Shown here in pieces: positions 25,537-38,275 of a DNA stretch of 64,000 bases. Location: the NCBI GenBank assembly GCA_965153455.1, contig OZ234497.1, forward strand, positions 19,213,872-19,277,871, given 5' to 3'. The position numbers and the translations under genes were made by a program. The first letter of the stretch is position 1; each line of letters begins with the position of its first letter. This stretch comes from Sphagnum compactum (lineage: Eukaryota > Bryophyta > Sphagnopsida > Sphagnales). The notes beneath the pieces were generated by a model. The model made no database searches. It saw nothing but the letters and a program-made list of their open reading frames with translations, and was not told where the DNA came from.

Positions 25537-28500
25537 TTATGGACTGAGTGTGGTGGAAGCTGCAGACTTCTTTTAGGTACAGGTGCTGAACCTCTGAAAG
25601 CCAAATTGTCTTTCAATATCTGGATCTTGCATCTAAACAACTTCAGATGTAAATCAATATTGCACAAACTTTGACAGCCACTAAACTGCTCATCCTCTTG
25701 CTGAAGAGAATCACTAATAGGTATTGAAATGACCGTTGTGTTCTCCAGTGCTTGCCTGTAGTGGAGCACCAGAGCAGCAGGTGAGTGCACTCTACCTAAA
25801 TGTACAGTTCTCCATTTCTTGATCATGTACTGGGTCAACCATCAATCAGCTGTTCAAAACTCAAAATTTGCAAGTCAAATTTCACCTTTGCATTATTGAG
25901 TAAAACTAATCACTTCAGTGATGCCCTTCAGTAGTACCCAACTGGGGTATTGGCATTGTGAGGATAGTCCAAATCAGGGGCTTTACCTGACGTGATCAGC
26001 CTGGCGGTACATGCAATGTGCATCATCCACACCATTTGGGAGTTTCTGTCATTTGATTACAGATTAAATGCTGATCATAGCAGCAGATCCCTTTTTCTCT
26101 ATTAAGGGAAGTAGTACACCCAGGATACCCAGAACTTCCTGTCATCCGTTGTGATCTGGCACTGATAAATCATGACATGGCTTGTGAGTTGTGGGCTGGC
26201 ATTGCACACTTCTGGTGACAGGAGGTCAAATTTTTGTTGTTTGGGGCAAAACGAGATTCTCTTTGGAGTTGTGCCTGAACAACTCATCTCCTTCCCACTA
26301 GGGTGTACCTGTGAGTTGGTGTGAGGGCTTGAATCACTTGGCTTCTTCTGCTACAGTCAAAGCTTTCTTGCATATAATGAAATGTTGTGTGAGACAAGTG
26401 ATGTGGTGGCTGCATACGCCTTCACATTAGCCTCATTTTGCTTTCTGCCCTTTTTATTTCAGCCTTTTGATGAAGGATTAAAATTGCTGGATTGCAAAAG
26501 TGGTCACAAGTAGTCCTGGAGTCATGGCTGATCTGTCTAGGATGGCTTAAGTGGCTTAAGTATTGGATCTTGATGCCTTGTGAACCTGGGCTCGTGATCT
26601 GTTCTTTTTCAGAAATCTTGATGAACAAAACTCTTCTTCAGCTTGGCAATTGATTAGAAGTTGAAGCCTATTTCATTCCTATGTTTGCAGCAGTGCCCTA
26701 GGTGAGCATCTGATTGCCATAAGGAAAGTAGTTAGTCTCTTTTCCCCCTCCTTGCATGGGGTTTTTATGCCATGAGGATTCATGATGATGATTTTAGTCC
26801 ATCTTCCAGCTCCTTTCTGAGCAATGGTGCACACTTGACCCTGTTGTAGGGTCTGGATTTACAATGTATCTGGGTCAGGAGTTTTTGTTTGCGAGGAAGG
26901 TACAAAGTTTTCTTGTGGCTGCAGATCTTGGTGTCCCGGACACATGGAGGTAATGTTTCTACACTGTCAAAAGACTCTTATTAGAATATAGAAGCTAAGT
27001 GTCAACAAAAATGAGGCCACAGTTTTTATGCATATCCACATTGTATTCAGCTTCAATGGCTGCAATTCATTGCATATGTAGAGACATTGCATATAGATAG
27101 CAAAGGGAATTGCATTTTAAGAGGGGAATAGCAATTTATGCATAAAAAGTGAAAAGGAAATTGTATTTGAGTGATCAGGGTTTAATTACAATATATTTGT
27201 TTTCGGGATTCCATTCTCAGATGCTATAAAATAATTCAACTTAGCATGTGTTTGAAAACTTAATATGTGTTTGTTTGTAAATGAAGAAGTTTCTTTGCAA
27301 ACTTCGAAATATCAAATTTGAATTTAGTTCTTTACAGTTCCATTTCTACCTTGAACACAAACTCTTTCACCATAGCACATTCAAATGTAGCAGGGCCTGG
27401 TAGGTCTCTATTAAGTTCATTTAAGTATAGAAAGATTTGTCCAAAACAAACAATTCCAAGACACAGATCTGTACTTAATAATGAACAGTCACTGGCGTAA
27501 TTTCTCATACAAACTCATACCTAAGCTTAGGGCACAACACAAGTTACATACTGTGATTTTAAGGGATGCCCAACTAACTGTGATCTCCAGAACTTCTTCT
27601 GGTAAGACCTCAACAAGTAACATCGGTGTCCTACCCATGAGTAGTAGATGAACCAGAAACAGTTTAAATCAGGAACTCTCTTACCATCTTACAGCAACAA
27701 ACTTTCAGATTCCACATGCATATGCTTGACTCCTGCTGATAGAATGACTGGTTTTGGCATTATAAACAAATCACCAGTTGAATGTCAAATTCCTCTTGCA
27801 TGTGAGGATAGAATTTATAGTCTCCAAAACAAAAAACCTGAACTCTATCTCTAAATCCTTATCGGAAAAACAAACAAGCAAGTGGCAGAAACACTGTACA
27901 TCAAAGTGAGATGCACTTCCTTTGACATGCCTACTCAATTGACCGTGAACACTGACAAGCTTGGGCTAAAACTCAAAATAAGATGACCAGACCCTCTACC
28001 CATCCCAAACTTCGAACTTTGAGACAGGCCAAAGATCTGCATGCACTAGATCTACTTCTACAGAAAGTTGAACGCCTAATAGGAGGCCTCATAATGTCAT
28101 CATAGCCTGTGGATGTGGAAATTCCACACCCCTTCACCCCACCAAAGTCTTTTACACAAAATATGAATCAAATGTTCTTTCACATTAACATCCTCCTGCT
28201 GTGTGTTGACGTTTGCCTCCATGTTGCAGCAGTGTAGTCAAAGTCCATCAACATCCGCTTCATAGAAAAAACTGGCTCAGAACACCTTTTGGAGCACAAA
28301 AATATACAACCTCCTTCCTCCCTGACTCGGACCCATGGTTCTTCATCCCCTGGTTCATTTCCTCTCCTGCCCACTCTCTCTCTTAGAAGTGTCTTTTCAT
28401 TCCTCCTTGGCTCTCATCTGCTCGGACCCTTGGCCTCCTTCCCTCTCACCTAAGTTAATCCCCTCTCCCTCTCAATAGAATACCCAGAATTAACTACATA

Positions 28501-28568
28501 TACCCCACACACTCTAAAATCCCAGAGTCAAAATTGTTATGTCCACAGATTCAAACTTACCTCCAAGG
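25537..28568. other. intergenic region between convergent genes
   Basis: Holds the 3' flank of the unknown-function gene (left) and of RCL1 (right). Moderate AT content, with no ORF carrying a recognisable motif on either strand; the small ones (26102-26287 -, 27648-27854 +, 28180-28374 -) look random. The length of 3 kb would also allow a spliced 3'UTR or a non-coding transcript, but I see no direct evidence. Confidence 0.45.
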
Positions 28569-30793
28569 CTAAGACATTTTTCGCAAGAGGTTCCTGTACC
28601 CACTCCCAACACAGGTTAAGAGAATCGTCCCTGAGGCAGGATCTGGTTCTATGTGAAACTGGACTCCAAGAAACTCCTTGATATGTCTCAGTGTCTGGAT
28701 AGCATATGGTGACAGCTTTCCCACCCTGACCTTAGAGACATCCTCTGGGCACAGGGCACTCAGGAGAAAGAGAAGCCCCTGATAAATACATGCAGAAACA
28801 AACAACGCAGTCAACACATTGGTCTAAGTACCTCCATTCCAAACTAGTCACAACAGTAGGGAACAGGATGGACCAGCATCTAATACATGAAATCAACTGC
28901 TAAATTCTACATGAGAACATTTCACTGGGTGTTCAGAGACACTTTGTGCATTTTATACCATAAAACTGAAAACAACTTTACAAACTAACCTCACAGACAG
29001 GAAAGTAACATATTAAGTAAACCAGCAATCTATAAGCAACAAGCAGTTTGAGAGGAACCAGTACAATTGAGATAAACAAGTACAGACCTGATGAGTGGAA
29101 TCTATGACACCACCCTGCTTGACCTCTTCAAGCAGTTGTGTAACTGCTTGGAGTCCAATATCCTCTGGCAGAACTGGGCCAGTCTTTTCCATGGTCTCCT
29201 CCCCATCAGCTTTAGGATGAGTAGCTGCCCCTTCTGCACTGATCAAACACCCTGTAGTGGTCTCTGCAACCAATGAAATTCCATATCCAGGAGACCTGCA
29301 ACATAATCGAAGGTATAGTGAGATAGTAGCCTCTAATGTCACAGATGGTTCTGCATTTTCAAATTCAGAAATTCTTTTCAGTCCCATGGGTCCTTACCAC
29401 AGGCAGAGAAAGATAGTTTGAAGGACATTTCCCAGACATAACAAAGCTGAAATGGACTCCCACAGAGAACATACTTTCCAGATTCTTGACCAGAATAATG
29501 GTCAGTGAAAACATAGACATCTGGTATCAGGCGGTTGAGGACGCCTCGCACAGAATCCACCATACGGTTAGCCATCTGTGGCGAAACCCGTGTTGAATAG
29601 GCCACACCCCTCACCCGCTTCACCATGCCCACATCCATCCAATGTAATGCCTGCAATTCAGTTCAGAACAACAGTAAAAGATTTAACCTCAAACATAGCC
29701 CTTCACATCCCTTCACATCTGAAGGGTTTGCAAAGTGTTCTAATTCATGGTAGGCAATCTATACACAAAATGTCTCTAGAAAGAAAGGGCATCATGAAAA
29801 GGAGAAGGAGGTAAAGAAAAAACGTAATGAATGAACTTACACGAAGGCTGGGGTGCACAATTGGAACTTTCAGGTGCACTTCTCCACCACCAAGAGGAGG
29901 TGCACCCCGCATGACAATCTTCAGTTCAAGATCCTCCACTGGGACACCAAACTGCCTCAGCAGTGGTAGAGTAGTGGTCCGAAAAGTGTCCACACTCGGG
30001 TCAATGTTATCATTTGTAATGCCTGCAATCAATCATTTTTTTCTCAATACAAAAATCTTGCATTCAGGACGAGGGCATCCTTCAACAAGAGCTAACTATA
30101 CTCAGCAAAACAGACAATGTACATGAATGAATTTAAGAAGAAGAAGAAGAAGAAAGCTCTGTCATTGAAGCGCCTCTCACCTCTGAGGGAGATTGACAAC
30201 GGCTTCTTGCCGAACAGACCCAGGACAATCAGAGGTTCCAAAAAGTAGCCAATTGCACGCCCAGTTCCACATTCATGCACAAGGCGTCGACCACCAACCA
30301 ACATCCCCGGTTTGTACCTCAATTTCGTACCTGCAGAAGAAACACAAAGCCAGTAAGAAAAGCTCATTACAAATCCAAAAATCCCTTCTGCATGCGTGCC
30401 TGCAAGCGAAAGAAGAGGAGGAAACCGACATCGTGGGGGAGGACATTACAGTAGCATACAATCACATAATGCAATACATGCACCACAATGAAATGTATGC
30501 CATGCGAAGGAATTTCAGGCAGACAAAGCTAAATTTTCGAAGAAAACACATATTTCAAAGAAAAAAACCATCGCACCTGTTTCGTTGATCTCCACAATGC
30601 AACCGTTGCTGATCTTCTCCAACAACCGAAGGAGAGAGGCTTCGTAGTCCCGCAGACCAGGGACAGAGTCTCGGGATCGAATCTCATCGATACGTAGTGT
30701 CTTCCCGGCCAAAGTTGCGAGCAACAAACGTTGTCTGAAATGCTGCGCTCCTGCCAACTTCACCACCTCCTGCTGCTCTTTCACCATCACCAT
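28569..30793 (-). CDS. RCL1: RNA 3'-terminal phosphate cyclase-like protein (18S rRNA processing)
   Basis: Six exons in coding order: 30793-30577, 30330-30181, 30022-29841, 29650-29475, 29295-29088, 28778-28569; 1143 nt, 380 aa, all GT-AG. Family signatures appear in order: HFRQRLLLATL, LLRLLEKI, GRAIGYFLEPLIVLGLFGKK, DPSVDTFRTTTLPLLRQFGV, RGAPPLGGGEVHLKVP, RVRGVAYSTRVSPQ, SPGYGISLVAETTTGCLI, GGVIDSTHQ, LCPEDVSKVRVGKLSPYAI and the C-terminus RKMS. RCL1 is a catalytically inactive relative of RNA cyclases that binds the GTPase BMS1 and acts in the nucleolar U3 (SSU) processome for early pre-18S cleavage. Length matches the usual 370-380 aa. ATG at 30793 is the first after an in-frame stop; a second Met two codons on is also possible. 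A telo-box upstream fits ribosome-biogenesis regulation. Confidence 0.95.
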
Positions 30794-30945
30794 ACTTTCT
30801 TCTTCTTCTTCTTCTGCTTCTCCTCCCAGTATCTTTCTCTTCTTATTCTTCAAAAAATCAACGACAAACTACTTACCATCTTCTTCAACGACAAACCAAC
30901 CCCGCCAAAGCTTCACATCTCCTCTCAGGATTCACAAGCACCTCC

Positions 30946-30978
<33 letters not shown>

Positions 30979-31258
30979 TCCTCATGCTTCCCGCTTTCTG
31001 TTGGGAATGCAGGGAAGCTTCTTATGGATCCAGCAGCTCTCGAATATTTATACACATGCTGATCTGCTGCTACCAATGTGACTTTCCGCGGGAGGAACAA
31101 GAAGAAGAAGCCTCGTCGTCCTCGTCGTCCTTTCTCTACAGCCAGCGAGCGATCGAGCGAGCGCGCCGAGATGGCTCTCTCACACACACACACTTTCTCT
31201 CTCTTTCTCTCTCTCTCTCTCTCTTTCCCTCTCTCTGTCTCTCTCACGCGTAGCGCAT
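30794..31258 (-). promoter_or_regulatory. RCL1 5' leader and promoter with GA/CT tracts
   Basis: Contains CT tracts (GA on the coding strand) at 30951-30976 and 31195-31245, and GAA/TTC tracts near 30797-30816 and 31098-31112. An in-frame stop upstream of 30793 separates this from the coding frame. GA-rich leaders are common in plant genes. No TATA box is evident, as expected for a housekeeping gene. Confidence 0.4.
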
Positions 31259-31259
31259 T

Positions 31260-31273
31260 AAACCCTAACCCTA
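31260..31273 (-). promoter_or_regulatory. telo-box upstream of RCL1
   Basis: AAACCCTAACCCTAA is present on the + strand, about 470 bp upstream of the RCL1 ATG. Telo-boxes (AAACCCTAA) are over-represented in plant promoters of ribosomal protein and ribosome-biogenesis genes, where they act with site II/TCP elements. The gene class here fits that rule; function in this promoter is inferred. Confidence 0.6.
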
Positions 31274-31637
31274 ATTTTTGCCCTAAAATCGAGCGGCTCC
31301 CGGTTCAAAAAAACGTGGGAGGGGGGATGGGGGGGGTGGGGAATTATGGCGCGCGTTTTAATTCTCACCACTTTAATTATAAAAAAATAATTTATTGGTA
31401 AGTATAGTAAATGATGTATTTACTGTTGGTGTAATAAATGTGTAGGATACGGATGGAGTAGAACGGGGCGGCCCGTTCTCCGAATAAGGGCCCAACATGG
31501 CACGAGACGAGACGAGACGGGATCCGAGTGCGCGACCTCAATCCCCCAAATCCGCCCCGTTCCCAATCATTGTCGGGCGCAAAGATTTGGTAGAATTTTA
31601 ATAGCTTCCATTTTTCTTTATTGAGAAGGAGGAGAGG

Positions 31638-32092
31638 CACCTTAGGCGTAAGGGCACATTACTCCATTACGATACCTTAGGTGTAAGGGCACATTACTCC
31701 GTTACGATACCTTAGGCGTAAGGGCACATTACTCCATTGCGATACCTTAGGCGTAAGGGCACATTACTCCATTGCGATACCTTAGGCGTAAGGGCACATT
31801 ACTCCATTGCGATACCTTAGGCCTGAGGGTGCATTACTCCGTTGTGGTACCTTAGGCGTGAGGGTGCATTACTCCGTTGTGGTACCTTAGGCGTAAGGGT
31901 GCATTACTCCGTTGTGGTACCTTAGGCATGAGGGTGCCTTACTCCGTTGTGGTACCTTAAGCGTAAGGGTGCCTTACTCCGTTGTGGTACCTTAGGCATG
32001 AGGGTGCATTACTCCGTTGTGGTACCTTAGGCGTAAGGGTGCCTTACTCCGTTGCGGGACCTTAGGTGTGAGGGTGCCTTACTCCGTTGTGG
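31638..32092. repeat. 35-bp minisatellite, 13 copies in two subtypes
   Basis: Thirteen contiguous 35-bp units fill exactly 455 bp. Units 1-5 carry AAGGGCACATTACTCCATT with GCG ends; units 6-13 carry AGGGTGCATTACTCCGTTGT. The block organisation suggests two separate local expansions. No ORF of interest crosses it. Confidence 0.95.
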
Positions 32093-33807
32093 TAGAAATA
32101 TTAATGGCCTCGACCATAAGGCGCCTCAACACTTAAAACAAGTTCTACTAATGATAAGGTGCCCTCCGCATACCACTAAATTCTAGCGGTTCTTTATTGT
32201 TGGCGTAATAAATGATGTATGGTTGGATATAATGAAGGTTTGCACTTAGCGTTTTGGTCCCATTTCAAAATGGGTCGCCATTCCCTTACGCGTATTGGAG
32301 CCCTTTGAAGGGCACCTTATGCATAAGGTCCTCAATGGGGGCACCCTTCCACGTACTCTAAATTATTTATTTATATGCAATTTTTATTTTGCATGACCTA
32401 TGATTAACAAAAATTAGGAATAATTTGCAATGCATGTATTGCAATTCTAAAGCAAGAAAAAAAAAAAGAAAAAAAAAACCCCACAACAAAATAATTTTTT
32501 AAATGAATTATGTTAGATATGGAAAGACATGTGCTATGTGTCCTTTCATATCTAAAATAAGTGTATTGGGTAATGAGGTATATAATTAGTTAAATAAATA
32601 GAAATATGTCATTTGTTTTTATTAATGTGGCATGTGCCTTGGCCCCCGTGCCAACTTATTATCCAACACATTTATTTTTTCAAATTTAGTTTTTATACCA
32701 TATATAGTACCTTGGCCATCTCAAAAACATGTTTGTCGAATAATTAATTAATTAATTTTGAGAATTAAATTTTAACAATGATATATATTCCCAAATATTG
32801 AATCATATTAGTTATTTTCCTTCAAAAAAAAATTTCTTGAAAAAAATAGTTTTTGAAATTTCCAACATTATTGAAACTAATAGGATTAATGTTGAACTAG
32901 CCCAAGTAATATAGTAATCTATTTGAATTTTAAATGACAATAATTATTCAATGTTTTAGTATATGTCTCCAAAAAAAACACAAATAATTACTCAAAACTC
33001 GTTATCTCACACACTTAGGATTGAAAATTATGAAAAAATTGTTTCCAAACAATTTACTCATCAAAGGCTTTCTAGTATTACCAAGTAGTTTTTTATTTTA
33101 TTTTGTTTTGTTTGTTGATTGTGCAATATTTCTTAATCAAATTCAACCAAAGAAATGACATCCATGTTCAAAATGGTCAACTTGTTTTAATCAAATGAGA
33201 CATCCTATCATGCCACTACTATGTATGTTTTCATACTTAATTAGTCACCTATGTAAGAGCCAAAATAAGTGTAACCATCATTTTTTTTTCATGTTATAAG
33301 GTAAAAAATTACATTAATATTGCAAGTCATAGAGAAGCATTGATGATAATATTTTATGGGAACTTGTGGTACGATTTGGATTAATGAATCCAATGAAGAT
33401 AAAAATATTCAAAAGCACCCATTAAGCATTGTAAAAACTTTTATTCTTAAAATAATTTTTAAACATGACATTTTTTAGGGGAGATTTTTAGAACATATAT
33501 CTACAACATATAATATTACAACATCTTTTGGAGTCAAATTTGAATTTTTTCAATTTTGGAATGGAATATTCCTAAATATTTTGGAAATATTTTTAAATAT
33601 ATAGTCACTTGACCAAAAATGACCATTGATTTATTAATGGAACCTTGTACATACCAAGTAGTTTATGTTACTTACATGTTATTTTTCACTGTAATTATAG
33701 ATAGGTATTAAATGTTAAAATACCTATCTATTTAAACAATTTATTTATCTATTATGTAACATTTTTATTTATTTACGTAAATAATGTACAACAAAATGTG
33801 AAGTATA
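32093..33807. other. AT-rich intergenic DNA with a 16-bp palindrome
   Basis: No gene is visible. A perfect palindrome ACCTTATGCATAAGGT lies at 32314-32329, beside several copies of short motifs such as AAGGTGCC and AAGGGCACC that resemble the neighbouring 35-bp array. The rest is AT-rich with poly-A tracts. Confidence 0.5.
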
Positions 33808-34147
33808 ATGATTTATAGAATTATACAAGAAACATACAATCAATAAAATAGCCATGTATTTTGAACAATCAATCAAGAAACAATTACTATGCCATTCAAG
33901 CATGTCGTCCCATTCATTAATTTTTCAAGATCATCATCTTCTATCAACTACATTCATGCTACTAACCCCTACAACATTAATTTCACGAACATACACAAGG
34001 AAACAAACAAATTCAAGGAAGTAAATACCAAAAGAATAAGTTGGGAAAAAAACTTAGGAAAAAACCAAAGAAAACATTCATGACAAAAAAAAAAAAAAAA
34101 TTCAAAAGAATATGCAAATGTGTGTTTTTGATACAATTCATTCAAAA
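33808..34147 (-). repeat. 3' LTR of the copia element (left copy)
   Basis: About 340 bp, aligned to 37805-38151 with many substitutions and small indels. Shared stretches include CCCATTCATTA near 33910, ACATTCATACTGC-like sequence near 33950 and the end TTCATTCAAAA. A polypurine-tract-like CAAGTGGGAG (minus strand, 34148-34157) borders it on the inner side, as in copia elements. Confidence 0.7.
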
Positions 34148-37100
34148 CTCCCACTTGACAAGAACTTCACATTGGCATGTATAGATATGCAATCCTCCCA
34201 CTTGTCAATTGAAGAAAATTACAATGAAACCAGGCCAAGTAAGGTGTGAAGTTGATAAAATTAGTCATTTAATAATGTTTTTGTGAAAAGATTTACAACT
34301 TGGTTAGTCATGGAAATATAATACATTGTGATGTTAGCAAACATTTGTTTTTTTTTTAATGAAATGAAATTTAACATCAATGTGCTTTGTTCGTTTGTGA
34401 AATTTTGGATTATGTATCATCCGAATTGAACTTTGGTTGTCACAAAGAAGATGAATAGAAGTAAATTGAAGATACTCTAGATTTGACAATAATTTTTGCA
34501 ACCACATGATTTCCTTGATGGCAATGTAAGTAATAATGTATTCAAATTCTATCATTGATATAAGGATGCAAGTCTAACGTTTGTTTGGTTTTCTCATGTT
34601 TTGAAGGTGTAATTTAATTTGATGTTGAGATTATAATATTTTTTTTATATAGTTGTGTTTTTAATATATCATGAGAACATGTGAATTAATTTGAAATTAA
34701 TCCAATGAATTAAAAAAAACAAAAAACTCATTAAGCACTTAATAAAACAGTATGATTTTTTTTAATTTAAAAGATTTTTCAAAAATATTCCAAGAATATT
34801 CTTAAAATATTTCCCCAAAAGTAGCCTCAAAAGTAGTAAAAAAGAAAGCAAATTTGATTCATGTTATCCCATTTGCATCCATAGTTGTAATTTTTTATTT
34901 GCGGTTCCCCAAGCAATTGGTCCATTATTGAATAAAACAACAAAACAAAAACATGACTTGTAATCATCAACATTGGTCATAAAATCTACCTCACTATAGG
35001 CAATGAAAACATTTGAATGTTTATTGCATCTAAAACATAGAAATTGACTTGATGTCCCTTAAATATTTGATTTTTTTTTGAAATTAGTAATGTCAATATG
35101 CATTGATCGTGAAAAAAACTTAGTTACTTGACCTAAAAAAAATGAAATATTAAGAAAATAGTGTCGATATTAGCAAATTGTAAGTTCCTAATCATTTCTT
35201 TGTATGAAAAATCATGTTCTATATCATCTACAATGTTTACTATTGCATTGAAATGAATATTAAAATCAGTTGGTATGTTAGTTAATGTTGAATTGTCAAA
35301 ACCAAACATGCGAATAATTTGTTTAATGTATAAATGTTGATCTAATAAAGTCGATGTTGAAGTCAATTTCTATGAATGTGAAGCCCTACATAAATTTCAA
35401 GCAAACCAATGGCGGTTTCAAAAACATCATTCATAGGATCAAAAATTTGTTTGATGCGCAAGGAATCTATGCATCAAATCGGTTCATCATGCAACAAAAA
35501 TTGTGACGATAAGCTTTGGATTTGTGACATAAACATAAACACATGAATTCACAAAAGTTGCTTGTAATTTATTTGTGGTAAAAAAATTGTGAAATCTGCG
35601 ATTCCAAATGTGTGATGTTTAATGGAAGCCATAAATTGACTTTTTCAAATCATAAACATGTTGAAGAAATCTTTGGTCTTCAAACTTTGGAGCTTGAACC
35701 ATGTAGTTGTTTTTATCAATTGCACCATGAAGTAATGTTGTCTCGATGTCAAACTCCACATGACTTCCATATTTTTAGTTGTTGTGATAGATAAAATAGT
35801 GTAGATTTGCTCTCAAAATGAACCACAAGAGAGTAAGTTTCAATGAAATCAAAACCAAAACATTGAAAACAACCTTTTACAACAAGTCGTGTATTATAAC
35901 ATTGAACAACACCATCAACATTGGTTTTGAATTGAAAAACCAACTTATATTTGATAGCTCTTTTGCCAATAGGAAGTTGAACAAGATACCAAGTGTGGTT
36001 TTGGAGGAAAAAATGGAATTATTTTCTATTGCCTACTTCCAATGTTTTGCTTTTGGTAAAACATGAGTCATCTCCAAGTCTACTAGTCATAAATTACAAT
36101 AGTGTGTGTAATACAAACCCAATCGCCATATTGTTATGATCAATGTTTCAATTGACCTAATAATGATGGCATTAAGTTTTGCAATTGTGATTAAAATATT
36201 TCAATATGAATTGGCAAGTAAACCACCAAATCAATTACCAAATTAGTAGTCATATCGTGAGAAGAAATTGCTTGTGAAAGATTGATGTCATGAAAAGCTC
36301 CAAAAGCTCCTAGACAAACATGTAGATTTTATGGATCAATTGTTCTCGCAAAAAAATTGGGGAAAAACAAAATTTGTTGTTGAAAATTGTCAAAAGCCAT
36401 TGACATGAAGGAGGCCTTGTTGAACAAATCATGGTGAGTGATAACAATTGCACATTTCTCAAAATCCCAAATTTGATAGGCTTTACTCTCATTAAAATGA
36501 CCAAGAAATAAACCTTTGCTACTTTTAACATCAAGTTTTTTATAAAATATTTTGGGTACATGTACAAAAGATGCACTCCCAAAAACATGTATGTGAACAA
36601 CATAAGGTTTTATACCTCTCCACACCTCAAATAATGTCATTAAGAAGACTAATTTTGTTCAGATCGAGTATGTAGTTGCAATGTGAATAGTTTCAACCTT
36701 TAAATGAAAATGAATTCCATTGTAGTGTAACATGTTGTGAGCTACTCACACAATAGTGCAATTTTTATTTATTTATACTATTGAATTGTGCTCAAGTGTG
36801 TAGGTTGTACATTCATGACAAATGTTGTTCGTGTTCCAAAAATTCAACAACTTATTTGCTCATGAATTCACCTCCACAACTATTTCAAAATATAGCTATA
36901 GAAATGTGGAGCTACATTTGTTTGAACATACATTGCAAACATTCAAATGTTTTGAGACTTGCGTTGAACATAGAATATGATACAATAATTAGTATAATCA
37001 TCCTTGAAAAGGAAAAAATACAAATAACTACTAATAGATGCTACATTCATGGGGCCACAAAGATTTGCATTAATTTATTCACTTAGAATAGATGCCTTCT

Positions 37101-37804
37101 TGCGCACAATATTGGTAGGAATTTCTTGACAATGTTGCTTGCCATAACACCTCCTTCACAAAACAAATAATCAATGTCCTCTGCTACTACAAGAGACAAT
37201 CCATCAACCATGTTGGTTTGATAATTTGATTTGATCATGTCATGAGCATGTAAAGCCATGAGATGATTGTGATCATAGTTCGAAACTAAATTACAATGGA
37301 AATTTGTTTTGGTAAATGTTATCATCATTCATCAAATGTAATATTGCTAAGAGCACATAATTAACTAACATGTAATGAACTTAACCTTTCCAACTAAATT
37401 AAATATGGAGTGTCCTTTGATCATCTCGCATTTAAAATGTTTTTGCTAAAATTGATGAATGTTTTTAGTTGCCTTCAACTCAAACATGTTAATGAGTTTA
37501 TTCCACATTTTTATTGCATTTTTACACATAAGCAAAGGATTGAGTAATTTCCAATCAATTGCATTACACAAATAGAATCTTGCCATACTTTTAAAATTTT
37601 ATACTCATTTGCTATCTCAAGGGTATAAAATTCTATTCCTACAACAATCTCCATGAGTTCTTTTCCTTCAAACAAAACATTCATTTGAAACTATAGAGAT
37701 GAAAACACTAGCCACTAAAACACTCAATATTGCCTAAATCCTTATCTATATTTATTTTTTAAAAATCTTTTTTATTGGGTATACTTGCATGGGCTCATAA
37801 CCTA

Positions 37805-38151
37805 TTGATTTATAACATTCATGAAAACTCTACAACAAGGATAAAATATAGCTAAATATTTTGTATAATCAATCAAAAAACAATTACAATGCTATTCAAG
37901 TATGTCTTCCCATTCATTAGCTTCTCAAGATGAGATCATCTTTTGTCAATTACATTCATACTGCTTGCTACTGCAATATTAATTTCATGAAAAACATACA
38001 CAAAGAAAATAACAACCTTAAGGAGGAAATAAATACCAAAAAAAAAACTAGGAAATATGTTAGGGAAATTAACCAAGAAAACATGCATGATAGAAAAATC
38101 GAGAATTCAAAAGAATTTATTAATGTGCGTTTTTGAAAAAATTCATCCAAA
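37805..38151 (-). repeat. 5' LTR of the copia element (right copy) with adjacent primer-binding site
   Basis: Partner of the left LTR. Directly inside it, the minus strand reads ATAGGTTATGAGCCCATG (37788-37805), close to the usual copia primer-binding sequence complementary to initiator methionine tRNA (TGGTATCAGAGCC). The heavy divergence between the LTRs points to an old insertion. Confidence 0.7.
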
Positions 38152-38197
38152 AAAAAAAGTGTTAAATAAATAAATTGAAAAGAATTGTTATTTTATG

Positions 38198-38275
38198 TAC
38201 GGTGTGGTCCATTAGTTAAAGTGCTACTTTATCATCATGGAGGTGAGAGGTGAAACTCCTTATAATGATATTTGC
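38198..38275 (+). repeat. tRNA-like SINE head
   Basis: TGGTCCATTAG at 38205 fits the Pol III A box (TRGYNNANNNG) fully. GGTGAAACTCC at 38249 fits the B box in most positions. The 44-bp offset equals that in a tRNA gene. There is no proper tRNA cloverleaf or anticodon arm, so this is more likely the head of an old tRNA-derived SINE next to the copia LTR than a working tRNA gene. Confidence 0.4.

Larger units (their letters stand above)
33808..38151 (-). mobile_element. decayed Ty1/copia LTR retrotransposon
   Basis: Two diverged direct repeats flank a 3.7-kb interior with pol fragments in copia order on the minus strand: integrase C-terminal region (about 36640-36329; LFEVWRGIKP, HVFGSASFVHVPK, GLFLGH), RT start (35943-35749; RLVVKGCFQ, GFDFIETYS), RT end (35366-35133; LYIKQIIRMFGF) and RNase H (34555-34334; LLCDNQSSIRMIHNP, KRTKHIDVKFHFI). 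Frames are broken by many stops and indels, so it is not autonomous. Gag is not recognisable. Total length of about 4.3 kb is close to typical copia elements. Confidence 0.85.

Noticed and set aside
38198-38275. Functional tRNA gene
   Set aside because: The A and B boxes fit, but acceptor, D and anticodon stems do not pair.
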